Source: Hohaiivirga sp031547465 (GTDB lineage Bacteria > Pseudomonadota > Alphaproteobacteria > Rhizobiales > Beijerinckiaceae). From it: a stretch of 8,027 bases of DNA. This document shows, one piece after another, positions 1 through 6,535 of this stretch. Position numbers and translations under genes: made by a program. The stretch spans positions 1-8,027 of the forward strand of contig JAVBRX010000170.1 in NCBI GenBank assembly GCA_031547465.1, written 5' to 3'. The notes below the pieces were generated by a model. That model saw nothing but the letters and a program-made list of their open reading frames with translations, was not told the DNA's origin and ran no database searches. Every line of letters begins with the position of its first letter. Within the stretch, counting starts at the first letter, position 1.

Positions 1-932
1 GACTCGACGATGCCGCGCGCCATCGCTTCCATATCGCGCCCGGCCAGACCGCCGTAGCTCGGCATGCCTTCATACAGGACGACCATTTCAGAAGCCTTCT
101 GATAGAGGTCGTCGTCGTTCATGCACAAGAAGCCGCCGATGTTGACGAGGCAATCTTTTTTACCACTCATCGTGCAGCCGTCGGCGTAGCTCATCATCTC
201 CTTGAGAATGGCGGCGATAGTCTTATCCTCGTAGCCCTTCTCGCGAGTCTTGATGAAATAGGCGTTCTCGACGCAGCGCGTGGCATCGAACATCACCTTG
301 ATCTTGTGCTTGGAGCAAAGCTCCTTCACGGCCCGCATGTTGCCCATGCTCACCGGCTGTCCGCCTGCCAGATTCACCGTTACCGCCAGGCAGACATAGG
401 GGATCTTGTCCGCACCGACCTCATCGATAAGCTTCTGTAACTTCTTCAGATCGACATCGCCCTTGAACGGCAGCATCTTTTGCGAATCGTGCGCATCGTC
501 GATGATGATGTCGACGAACTTCGCGCCGTTGCGCTCCTGATGGGCGCGGGTGGTGGTGAAGTACATGTTGCCGGGGACATAATCGCCGGGCTTGATGCAG
601 ATCGAGGAAAGCAGGTTCTCGGCGCCACGGCCCTGGTGGGTCGGAACGATATGCTTGAAGCCGTAATATTCGCGCACGACTTCCTGAAGGTGGATGAAAT
701 TGCGGCTGCCGGCATAGGCCTCGTCGCCGATCATCATTCCGGCCCACTGGTTGTCGCTCATCGCTGTCGTGCCGCTATCCGTCAGCAGATCAATATAGCA
801 CTGATCGGAACGCAGCAGGAACGTGTTGTAGCCCGCCTCGGCCATGAACTTCTCGCGCTGCGCGCGGGTCGTGACCGCGATCGGTTCAACGACTTTGATC
901 TTGTACGGTTCGGCGACGTAGGTCTTTGTCAT
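1..932 (-). CDS. tpl: Tyrosine phenol-lyase (beta-tyrosinase), N-terminal 310 residues; 3' end off the window
   Basis: A cytoplasmic PLP enzyme that cleaves L-tyrosine to phenol, pyruvate and ammonia. The translated N-terminus closely follows remembered Citrobacter freundii Tpl with an offset of +2. Visible residues include Tyr73 (Cf Tyr71), the GRGAEN stretch with Arg102, FTTTR with Thr126 (Cf Thr124), Asp216 and Arg219 in DATR, and TMSGKKD with the PLP lysine Lys259 (Cf Lys257). The FTTTR and CLAVTVNLAGGQPVSM stretches favour Tpl over tryptophanase. Substrate-binding Arg381 lies outside the window, so the phenol/indole choice is not fully proven. The start is ATG at 932, with SD AGAGGA (complement of 938-943) 5 nt upstream. 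The family is about 456 residues, so roughly 145 are missing. Only 33 bp separate it from the upstream Crp/Fnr gene, so co-transcription is likely. In Rhodobacter capsulatus and enterics, tpl is controlled by TyrR-type proteins; a Crp/Fnr neighbour is a different arrangement. Confidence 0.95.
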   Translation of the reverse strand, partial: MTKTYVAEPYKIKVVEPIAVTTRAQREKFMAEAGYNTFLLRSDQCYIDLLTDSGTTAMSDNQWAGMMIGDEAYAGSRNFIHLQEVVREYYGFKHIVPTHQGRGAENLLSSICIKPGDYVPGNMYFTTTRAHQERNGAKFVDIIIDDAHDSQKMLPFKGDVDLKKLQKLIDEVGADKIPYVCLAVTVNLAGGQPVSMGNMRAVKELCSKHKIKVMFDATRCVENAYFIKTREKGYEDKTIAAILKEMMSYADGCTMSGKKDCLVNIGGFLCMNDDDLYQKASEMVVLYEGMPSYGGLAGRDMEAMARGIVE

Positions 933-965
933 GATTGTCCTCTCAGTGCGTGACAAGTGAAAAAC

Positions 966-1670
966 TCAAGGGTGGAAGGAGGCCGCATCCGATTTACTCA
1001 AGAAGGCGGCGAGAGCGTTGATATCGTTAACGGTGACGCCATGGCTGGTGTCGTCGAGAAGACCGATCCGCTTCATCAGGCTGATAGTGTTGCTGACCGA
1101 AACCCGATGGATGCCCAAGAGATCGGCAATCGTTCCGTGCGACAGCGGCAAGTGCAGGGAGTTGCGGGCGAGGCACAGACCATAAAGAAACCGGGCAACC
1201 CGTTGCGGAACGGTGAGAAAAACACTCTCCTCGACCTGCGTCGACATGATGTAGCATTTGGCAGCGAGGTTGGAGAGCAGTGCTTCGCCCACTTTCGGAA
1301 AGTGCGGCAGAATGTTCTGACTCAAGATCTGACGGGAGAACGTGTAAGCCACCGTCGGCTCCATCGTCGTGAAGAAGTGCATGTATGGCCGATGGGCGAA
1401 CATCGCCGCCTCGCCGATGACGCTGCCCGGCCCCATAAGCCAGAGCGTGCGCTGCAATCCATCCCGGCTTGCTGCCGCGACCTTCACCATGCCTGATAGG
1501 ATGAAGATAATACCCGTGACATCGTCTTCAGGACGATGAACCACTGTTTTTTGCCGCCACTCGATGCGATGGCCAAATTGAAGAACGTCATCCCAAGCCG
1601 ATTGATCCTTAAATTCAATCCATGGAACGATAAGTGTATGTTCAAACTCTTCTTCAGAACTTACTGGCAT
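966..1670 (-). CDS. Crp/Fnr-superfamily transcriptional regulator, CprK-like
   Basis: A 234-residue regulator of normal family length. Residues about 20-125 form the cyclic-nucleotide-binding-like beta barrel (IIFILSGMVKV at 54-64, GPGSVIGEAAMF at 80-91, TMEPT at 102-106). A dimer helix covers about 125-160, and a winged HTH about 165-220 with the helix-turn-helix near 178-205. No FNR-type N-terminal cysteine cluster is seen; the cysteines are at 139 and 166. The TMEPT...FS stretch and the HxVxVS recognition helix resemble remembered CprK, the chlorophenol-sensing activator of Desulfitobacterium. Lys138 falls where CprK has its ligand-contacting Lys133. Recognition-helix residues 189-194 read RVSVSN, lacking both the Glu of CRP/FNR and the usual Arg (Asn194 instead). 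The start is ATG 1670 with GAGGG about 8 nt upstream. It probably heads an operon with tpl and may control the divergent fhs. The ligand is unknown; membership of the superfamily is firm, the CprK-like subgroup less so. Confidence 0.9.
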   Translation of the reverse strand: MPVSSEEEFEHTLIVPWIEFKDQSAWDDVLQFGHRIEWRQKTVVHRPEDDVTGIIFILSGMVKVAAASRDGLQRTLWLMGPGSVIGEAAMFAHRPYMHFFTTMEPTVAYTFSRQILSQNILPHFPKVGEALLSNLAAKCYIMSTQVEESVFLTVPQRVARFLYGLCLARNSLHLPLSHGTIADLLGIHRVSVSNTISLMKRIGLLDDTSHGVTVNDINALAAFLSKSDAASFHP

Positions 1671-1704
1671 GACGGAACCCTCAGGCTAAATTGCCATCGT
1701 CTGT

Positions 1705-1751
1705 CCGATTACTTCACCATCTGTTTCAGACGGTAACAGCATTGTAATCGG
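1705..1751 (-). repeat. Composite inverted repeat / two-tier hairpin upstream of the regulator gene
   Basis: The outer arms CCGATTAC (1705-1712) and GTAATCGG (1744-1751) are perfect 8-bp complements. Inside them, ACCATCTG (1716-1723) and CAGACGGT (1727-1734) form a second stem with a 3-nt loop. As minus-strand RNA the single mismatch of the inner stem becomes a G-U pair, so the fold is better on the strand that encodes the regulator. The element ends 34 nt before the regulator's ATG, and no U-tract follows, so it is not an ordinary terminator. It could be a 5' UTR structure or a pair of protein-binding half-sites. Confidence 0.55.
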
Positions 1752-1755
1752 CGGT

Positions 1756-1773
1756 CTGTAGCCACGCCTACAG
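1756..1773. promoter_or_regulatory. Perfect dyad CTGTAG-N6-CTACAG, candidate operator
   Basis: Two perfect 6-bp arms (1756-1761 and 1768-1773) are separated by CCACGC. The size and symmetry suit a dimeric regulator. It lies where the -35 of the minus-strand promoter would be if ATTGTA at 1741-1746 is its -10. It does not match the classical CRP (TGTGA-N6-TCACA), FNR (TTGAT-N4-ATCAA) or CprK dehalobox consensus. Whether the adjacent Crp/Fnr protein binds it is unknown. Confidence 0.4.
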
Positions 1774-1810
1774 CTTGTCGCAGAAGTTATGCATGCGACA
1801 ATGTATCCCT

Positions 1811-1821
1811 CACTCTGGTCA
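1811..1821 (+). promoter_or_regulatory. CACTCTGGTCA motif shared with the pflB upstream region
   Basis: This 11-mer is identical to 6542-6552, where it forms the spacer and right arm of a perfect TGACCA-N5-TGGTCA palindrome. Here the left arm is degenerate (ATCCCT). A further TGGTCA lies at 1858-1863. Sharing between the fhs and pflB upstream regions suggests a common regulator, but an 11-mer match between two roughly 300-bp regions is only modestly unlikely by chance. Confidence 0.35.
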
Positions 1822-1830
1822 AGGACCCGG

Positions 1831-1844
1831 CGCGGTGTTCCGCG
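1831..1844 (+). repeat. Small stem-loop in the fhs leader
   Basis: CGCGG (1831-1835) and CCGCG (1840-1844) pair around a TGTT loop. GGCGC (1829-1833) can alternatively pair with GCGCC (1850-1854), giving two competing folds. There is no T-tract. The stem is short and the region GC-rich, so chance is possible. Confidence 0.3.
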
Positions 1845-1883
1845 ATGTTGCGCCTACTGGTCATCACATGGCAACACGGCTAT

Positions 1884-1932
1884 GAGCTGCCGGAATCATC
1901 GCAGCTCCAATGTTTCCCGCAGGAGTTGCGGG
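1884..1932 (+). repeat. Tandem hairpins just upstream of the fhs start
   Basis: The first hairpin is GAGCTGC (1884-1890) with GCAGCTC (1901-1907), a perfect 7-bp stem with a 10-nt loop. The second is CCCGCA (1916-1921) with TGCGGG (1927-1932), a perfect 6-bp stem whose 5-nt loop is GGAGT. The second ends 22 nt before the fhs ATG, and only a short TTT follows. If transcribed they form a structured fhs leader. The GGAG in the second loop is SD-like but too far from the chosen start to serve it. Confidence 0.4.
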
Positions 1933-1954
1933 GCGTTTCCGAATAGGGTCCGGC

Positions 1955-3634
1955 ATGAAATCCGATATCGACATCGCCCGCGCGGCGCAGGTGCGTCCCA
2001 TCCTCAATGTCGCATCCGAACTCGGCATTCCCGAAGAGGCGTTGCATCCTTACGGCAAGGGTATGGGCAAGGTCGATCTCGACTACATCACCTCCCTCGA
2101 AAACCTGCCCGAAGGGCGACTCGTCCTCGTTACGGCAATCAATCCGACACCCGCGGGCGAGGGCAAGACCACCACCACCATCGGCCTTGGCGACGCTTTG
2201 CGCCGCATTGGCAAAAAGGCAGCGATCTGCCTGCGCGAACCCTCGCTCGGACCGTGTTTCGGACAGAAGGGCGGCGCCACAGGCGGCGGCTATGCGCAGG
2301 TGGTGCCGATGGAGGCGATCAATCTCCATTTCACCGGCGATTTCCACGCCATCACTGCCGCGCACAATCTGCTGGCGGCTATGGTGGATAACCACATCCA
2401 CTGGGGCAACGAACCGGCTCTCGATCCGCGCCGGGTGGTGTGGCGGAGAGCCGTCGACATGAACGACCGGGCGTTGCGCCGCATCGTCAGTTCGCTCGGC
2501 GGCGTCGGCAACGGTTTTCCGCGCGAGGACGGATTCGACATCACCGTCGCCTCGGAGATCATGGCCGTGTTCTGTCTGGCGCGGGATCTGCCTGATCTCG
2601 AACAGCGGCTCAGCCGCATCGCCGTCGGCTATACCGCCGACAGGACACCCGTCACCGCCGCCGACCTAAAAGCCACTGGTGCGATGGCCGCCCTGCTGCG
2701 CGACGCCTTCATGCCGAACCTCGTCCAGACACTGGAAGGCACGCCCGCCTTCGTCCATGGCGGCCCGTTCGCCAACATCGCTCATGGCTGCAACTCGGCC
2801 ATCGCCACCCGCTCGGCCCTGAGGCTTGCCGACATCGTCGTCACCGAGGCCGGGTTCGGGGCCGATCTCGGGGCGGAAAAGTTCTTTGACATCAAATGCC
2901 GTAAGGCCGGGTTGACGCCATCCGCCACCGTCGTCGTCGCCACAATCAGGGCGCTGAAAATGCACGGCGGCGTCAGCCGCGACCGGCTAGACGAAGAAAA
3001 TCTCAACGCCCTATCGTTCGGCCTTGCCAATCTGGAACGCCATGTCGCCAATATGCGCAAATACGGATTGCCGGTCGTCGTCGCCATCAATCGATTCTCC
3101 AGCGATACCCACACCGAAATAGCCCTGGTGACGGATGCCTGCGAGACGAAATTCGGTGTCAAGGCGGTTTTATGCAGCCACTGGGCGGATGGTGGGCGCG
3201 GCGCGGAAAATCTGGCGCGGGAAGTTCTGGCCCTGCTCGGCGAAAGCAGCGCGCAATCCGCTTTCAAGCCGCTTTACCCGGACGATGCGCCGCTGATCGA
3301 AAAAATCTGGCAGGTCGCAAGCGAGATTTATGGCGCCGCCGAAATCGCCGTTCCCGCCGCCATCCGCAAGCAACTGGCGGAGTTCGAGGCAACCGGTTAC
3401 GGGGATTATCCCGTGTGCATCGCCAAGACGCAATATTCATTCTCGACCAACCCAGCTCTGCTCGGTGCGCCGCAGGATCACACGGTGCCGGTGCGGGATG
3501 TTGGTCTTGCCGCCGGAGCGGGATTTGTCATCGTCATGTGCGGCGATATTTTGACCATGCCAGGCCTGCCGCGACGCCCGGCGGCGGAACGGATCGGCCT
3601 CGACGCCGATGGGAGGATCACGGGATTGTTCTGA
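1955..3634 (+). CDS. fhs: Formate-tetrahydrofolate ligase (10-formyl-THF synthetase)
   Basis: A cytoplasmic enzyme that joins formate to tetrahydrofolate using ATP, giving 10-formyl-THF for purine and C1 metabolism; it can run in reverse to make ATP. The protein is 559 residues, the usual family length. Visible are the ATP-binding P-loop TPAGEGKTTTT at about 65-75, REPSLGP at 94-100, the glycine-rich GGATGGGYAQVVPMEAINLH region at about 107-125, GDFHAITAAHNLLAAMVDNH at about 128-147, and VVTEAGFGADLGAEKFFDIK near 295-314. No key motif is disrupted. An in-frame ATG at 1910 would add 15 residues, but they lack family similarity and cross a hairpin. ATG 1955 gives the expected N-terminus, with a weak SD AGGG (1945-1948) 6 nt ahead. 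An MFS gene starts 18 bp after its stop, so the two are likely co-transcribed. Its substrate formate is the product of pflB in this same window. Confidence 0.96.
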   Translation: MKSDIDIARAAQVRPILNVASELGIPEEALHPYGKGMGKVDLDYITSLENLPEGRLVLVTAINPTPAGEGKTTTTIGLGDALRRIGKKAAICLREPSLGPCFGQKGGATGGGYAQVVPMEAINLHFTGDFHAITAAHNLLAAMVDNHIHWGNEPALDPRRVVWRRAVDMNDRALRRIVSSLGGVGNGFPREDGFDITVASEIMAVFCLARDLPDLEQRLSRIAVGYTADRTPVTAADLKATGAMAALLRDAFMPNLVQTLEGTPAFVHGGPFANIAHGCNSAIATRSALRLADIVVTEAGFGADLGAEKFFDIKCRKAGLTPSATVVVATIRALKMHGGVSRDRLDEENLNALSFGLANLERHVANMRKYGLPVVVAINRFSSDTHTEIALVTDACETKFGVKAVLCSHWADGGRGAENLAREVLALLGESSAQSAFKPLYPDDAPLIEKIWQVASEIYGAAEIAVPAAIRKQLAEFEATGYGDYPVCIAKTQYSFSTNPALLGAPQDHTVPVRDVGLAAGAGFVIVMCGDILTMPGLPRRPAAERIGLDADGRITGLF

Positions 3635-3652
3635 CCGGAATGGAAGTGCTGT

Positions 3653-4810
3653 ATGAGTGACGATGCGGAGCGCGACCGACTAGCCTCTAGTACCGGCGCA
3701 CGGATGGCAACACGTTGTGCCTTCCTGGCCGCAGGGCTTGGCTGCGCGGTTCTCGCTCCGCTCATGCCGTTCATCAAGGCGCATCTCGATCTCGATGAGG
3801 CAAAACTCGGCCTGATGCTGCTCGGCATTGGCACCGGTTCTCTCATCGCCATGCCGCTCGCTGGATTGCTGACCGGGCGATATGGATGCCGGACGGTGAT
3901 TCTCGTCTCCGGCAGCCTCACTTGCACGGTTCTGACGATCCTCGCCATCGTCCCGTCCGTCATCGTCCTGATCCCCGCTTTCGTTCTGTTCGGTGCAACC
4001 CTCGGCATGCTTGATGTCGCCATGAACATTCAGGCGGTGATCGTCGAACGGACAGCCGGGCGGCCCGTCATGTCGGGGTTTCACGCCCTGTTCAGCGCAG
4101 GCGGCATCCTCGGCGCAGGCGGCATGAGCGCCGGGCTTAAACTCGGACTGTCGCCACTGGCAGCGACTCTTGGCGTCGTGCTTCTTATGGCAGCGCTCCT
4201 CGCTATTTCCAGTCGTCACCTGTTGCCCTACGGCGAGAAGGGCGGCGCGCCGTCCTTCGCCCTGCCGCGCGGACCGATTCTGCTCATCGGCGGGCTATGC
4301 TTCATCTGTTACATGGCCGAAGGCTCGATCCTCGACTGGAGCGCAGTGTTTCTCTCCTCCGAGCGCGGCGTCCCGCTGGCCGAGGCGGGCATCGGCTATG
4401 CAGCATTCTCCGCGACGATGACTGTCGGGCGGTTTGCCGGCGACCGGATCGCCGGGCGGTTTACCGGCAGGCGGATCATCGAGGTCGGCGGGCTCAGCGC
4501 CGCAACCGGATTCCTGCTTGCGGCGCTGAGCCCGCACTGGCTAGTAGCCGTGGTCGGGTTTGCCCTGGTCGGCATCGGCGCGTCGAATGTCGTGCCTGTA
4601 CTATTCTCTGCAGCCGGACGGCACCCCGGGGTTCCGGCGAGTCTCGCTGTTCCTGCCGTGACGACAATCGGTTATTTCGGGCTTCTCACCGGCCCGGTAG
4701 TGATCGGCTTCATCGCCAAGGGGTTCGGGCTGGCAGCGGCGCTGACGCTTCTCGCCGGGCTGTTGTTGTTCATGGCTGCGAGCGCCCACCACATCGACGG
4801 GCAGCGATAA
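3653..4810 (+). CDS. MFS transporter, YbjJ-like, 12 predicted membrane segments
   Basis: A 385-residue inner-membrane protein of the major facilitator superfamily. Hydrophobic segments alternate throughout, compatible with 12 helices. A degenerate motif A, GLLTGRYGCR, sits at 71-80 in the loop after TM2, with Gly where Asp is usual. A second copy, GDRIAGRFTGRR, lies in the second half. The stretch from GMLDVAMN to MSGFHALFSAGGILGAGG resembles the E. coli YbjJ/fucose-permease-like branch. The start is ATG 3653, with SD GGAAG (3642-3646) 6 nt upstream and 18 bp after the fhs stop. The substrate cannot be read from sequence; co-expression with fhs invites, but does not prove, a link to formate, folate-derived compounds or purines. 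It converges on the ABC ATPase gene with a 16-bp gap. Confidence 0.88.
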   Translation: MSDDAERDRLASSTGARMATRCAFLAAGLGCAVLAPLMPFIKAHLDLDEAKLGLMLLGIGTGSLIAMPLAGLLTGRYGCRTVILVSGSLTCTVLTILAIVPSVIVLIPAFVLFGATLGMLDVAMNIQAVIVERTAGRPVMSGFHALFSAGGILGAGGMSAGLKLGLSPLAATLGVVLLMAALLAISSRHLLPYGEKGGAPSFALPRGPILLIGGLCFICYMAEGSILDWSAVFLSSERGVPLAEAGIGYAAFSATMTVGRFAGDRIAGRFTGRRIIEVGGLSAATGFLLAALSPHWLVAVVGFALVGIGASNVVPVLFSAAGRHPGVPASLAVPAVTTIGYFGLLTGPVVIGFIAKGFGLAAALTLLAGLLLFMAASAHHIDGQR

Positions 4811-4826
4811 TGAGACTCACGTTTTT

Positions 4827-5570
4827 TCAGCCACTCGCCGCATAAGCATCAAGTACCTCCTGCACGCTGCCTTCGGCAGCGATCTGCCCGGCCTGCATCA
4901 GAATGCCCCGGTTGCAGTATTGCAGCAGAGCTTCCGGGCTGTGCGAGGCGAAAACGAGAATGCTGGCGCTGTTCATCATCGTCTCGATCCGTTGTTTCGC
5001 CTTGACGGCGAATGCGGCGTCTCCGACGCTGATCATTTCGTCGAGGAGCAGGATATCGGGAAAGCGCAGCGTCGAGATAGCAAAGGCAAGGCGTAGCACC
5101 ATGCCGCTCGAATAGGTGCGCATCGGCAGATCGAGATATTCGCCGAGTTCTGAAAATTCGGCGATCTCAGCGGTAGCCTGGCGTGATTCCTTGATCGACA
5201 TGCCGACGAATGCGCCGCGCAAAACGATATTCTCCGCGCCGGTCAACTCTGCATCCATGCCCATGGTGATATCGAGCAGGGATTGCACCTTGCCCGCGAT
5301 GCTGGCAAAGCCGGACGACGGTTCGTAAGCGCCGGACAGCACACGCAGCAGCGTCGATTTCCCGGCACCATTATGGCCGACGATGGCGAGTCTGTCCCCG
5401 GCGTTCAAGGACAGATTGATGTTCTTCAGAGCACTGATCTTGACGATGTCGTGGCTGTCGGAGGCGACGTTGCCGCCGACCCGGCGGAAAATGTCAGCAC
5501 GAAGCGACCGCCCGCGAGCGTTGTAGATCGGGAATTCGACCGATGCGTTCGATAGAACGATGGATGCCAT
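4827..5570 (-). CDS. ABC exporter ATPase, Wzt/KpsT (polysaccharide/polyol-phosphate) family
   Basis: A 247-residue nucleotide-binding subunit that powers export of a lipid-linked or capsular polysaccharide with the permease encoded just upstream. It shows Walker A GHNGAGKST at 65-73, the variant signature YSSGM at 153-157 (typical of this family), Walker B ILLLDE at 173-178 followed by the SVGDAAF D-loop region, and switch His210. The domain begins with the family-typical VEFPIYNARGRSLR segment. It lacks the C-terminal carbohydrate-binding domain of long Wzt proteins, so it is the short KpsT-like type. The frame is open 23 codons further upstream, but that extension would overlap the permease gene. 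ATG 5570 has SD GAGGGGG 5 nt ahead (overlapping the permease stop) and gives the expected N-terminus. It is co-transcribed with the permease (10-bp gap). Confidence 0.92.
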   Translation of the reverse strand: MASIVLSNASVEFPIYNARGRSLRADIFRRVGGNVASDSHDIVKISALKNINLSLNAGDRLAIVGHNGAGKSTLLRVLSGAYEPSSGFASIAGKVQSLLDITMGMDAELTGAENIVLRGAFVGMSIKESRQATAEIAEFSELGEYLDLPMRTYSSGMVLRLAFAISTLRFPDILLLDEMISVGDAAFAVKAKQRIETMMNSASILVFASHSPEALLQYCNRGILMQAGQIAAEGSVQEVLDAYAASG

Positions 5571-5580
5571 GACCGCCCCC

Positions 5581-6423
5581 TCAGAGCCAATAAACGATGC
5601 GCGCGCGGTACTTGGCGAATAACGGCCAAGTAATCGCAAACAGGGTGGCTATGATGACGAATGCAGCGGCATAGGCCCCTGGCCCCGGAAGTGTGCCGCG
5701 CAAGGGCTCGGCAACGATGCGCAGGAATACGGCGAACGGGTTGAAACTGACCAGCCACCCTTTGTCACCAAGCAAATCTATCGGCCACATTACCGGCGTG
5801 ACGAAAAAGGCGATTTGCAGGAGGTTGGCCACGATCTGCGGCAGGTCGCGATAGCGCGTGCATAGAATACCGAGCAGAAGAGCAACCAAAAATGCGGCAA
5901 CCAGCAACAGAATAAGTCCCGGAATTGCCATGAGACCGATCAGCCCCGGCCATATGCTCGTCCCCTCAGGAACACCTGCCCCCGGCCAGAGCCAGAAATA
6001 TATCAGGACGAGCGGCACGATGAGCAGGTTATGCGCGAAGATGATAAGATTGCGCACCAGAAGCCGCATGATGAACACGGTTTTCGGCAGGGCGTCCTGG
6101 CGCAGGTAGATTCCAGCCTGAACACACACATTCGTGCTGTCGGTAACGATACCGGTAATCAGTGTCCAGATGACCATGTTCACGGCCAGCATCGGGATGA
6201 GCTTGCCCGTTGGTTGCTTGAACAGGTACGAATAGACGATGCCGATGGAGACGATGAAGATCGCCTGGCTGAGGGTAATCCACATCTGGCCAAATTTCGA
6301 GCGCTTGTAGCGCTGGCGGATGTCACTGAATCCGAGCAACGTCCAGATAGACCACTGCGCCATGCCGTTCCGGAAATCGGTGGCGGCGCGTTGGTAGGAG
6401 CTAATTTGCAATTCCTGCGGCAT
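5581..6423 (-). CDS. ABC-2 type exporter permease, Wzm/KpsM family
   Basis: A 280-residue inner-membrane subunit of the same polysaccharide-type exporter. An N-terminal amphipathic stretch (LLGFSDIRQRYKRSKFGQMW, about 29-48) is characteristic of the family. Hydrophobic segments follow near 48-68, 76-95, 118-145, 163-188, 197-216 and 250-270, giving about six membrane helices. The family-typical TRYRDLPQIV (189-198), FFVTPVMW (206-213) and NPFAVFLRIVAEPL (228-241) are present. The start is ATG 6423; only a weak AGAG-type SD is seen. It is the first gene of the pair with the ATPase. No glycosyltransferase or other glycan gene is in the window, so the exported polymer cannot be named. Confidence 0.92.
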   Translation of the reverse strand: MPQELQISSYQRAATDFRNGMAQWSIWTLLGFSDIRQRYKRSKFGQMWITLSQAIFIVSIGIVYSYLFKQPTGKLIPMLAVNMVIWTLITGIVTDSTNVCVQAGIYLRQDALPKTVFIMRLLVRNLIIFAHNLLIVPLVLIYFWLWPGAGVPEGTSIWPGLIGLMAIPGLILLLVAAFLVALLLGILCTRYRDLPQIVANLLQIAFFVTPVMWPIDLLGDKGWLVSFNPFAVFLRIVAEPLRGTLPGPGAYAAAFVIIATLFAITWPLFAKYRARIVYWL

Positions 6424-6452
6424 TCTGTCTCTATCGTCTCATGCGCATTATC

Positions 6453-6482
6453 GGGCCGTAGAGCCTGAAGGCCTTACGGCCC
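6453..6482. repeat. Strong hairpin upstream of the permease gene
   Basis: GGGCCGTA (6453-6460) and TACGGCCC (6475-6482) are perfect 8-bp complements. Inside them GCC (6463-6465) and GGC (6470-6472) extend the stem around TGAA, after one G-T and one mismatched position. There is no T-tract on either side, so it is not a standard intrinsic terminator. It begins 30 bp from the permease start, in its probable 5' UTR or promoter. Confidence 0.5.
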
Positions 6483-6535
6483 CGCTCCGATAGCACTTTC
6501 CCTTTCCGCTGTCGAACGTCGCAACCAACGTGAAA

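Larger units (their letters stand above)
1671..1954. promoter_or_regulatory. Divergent control region between the Crp/Fnr-tpl operon and fhs
   Basis: A 284-bp gap with no convincing gene. It must hold promoters for both directions. For the minus-strand operon, TACAAT (complement of 1743-1748 or nearby; core ATTGTA at 1741-1746 on plus) is a possible -10, without a good -35. For fhs, TTGTCG at 1775-1780 and GACAAT at 1797-1802 (16-bp spacer) are weak candidates. The region carries an unusual density of dyads: a composite hairpin at 1705-1751, CTGTAG-N6-CTACAG at 1756-1773, and stem-loops at 1831-1844, 1884-1907 and 1916-1932 in what would be the fhs leader. TGGTCA occurs at 1816-1821 and 1858-1863. 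The promoter assignments are tentative; the repeats are directly visible. Confidence 0.6.

Noticed and set aside
480..953. Long plus-strand open frame opposite tpl
   Set aside because: It lies wholly antisense to a strongly conserved enzyme, has no recognisable motif and no good SD; a shadow frame of GC-rich coding DNA.
1910..1954. Upstream in-frame ATG for fhs adding 15 residues
   Set aside because: The extra residues have no family counterpart, the region is occupied by a hairpin, and ATG 1955 gives the standard length and N-terminus.
1671..1954. CprK dehalobox (TTAAT-N4-ATTAA) next to the CprK-like gene
   Set aside because: No match was found; the dyads present have different sequences.
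4811..4830. Bidirectional terminator between the convergent MFS and ATPase genes
   Set aside because: There is a T6 run at 4822-4827, but TGAGACTCA before it leaves no room for a hairpin loop, and no other stem is evident.
5571..5639. N-terminal extension of the ABC ATPase
   Set aside because: It would overlap the end of the permease gene and is unlike family N-termini; ATG 5570 has a good SD.
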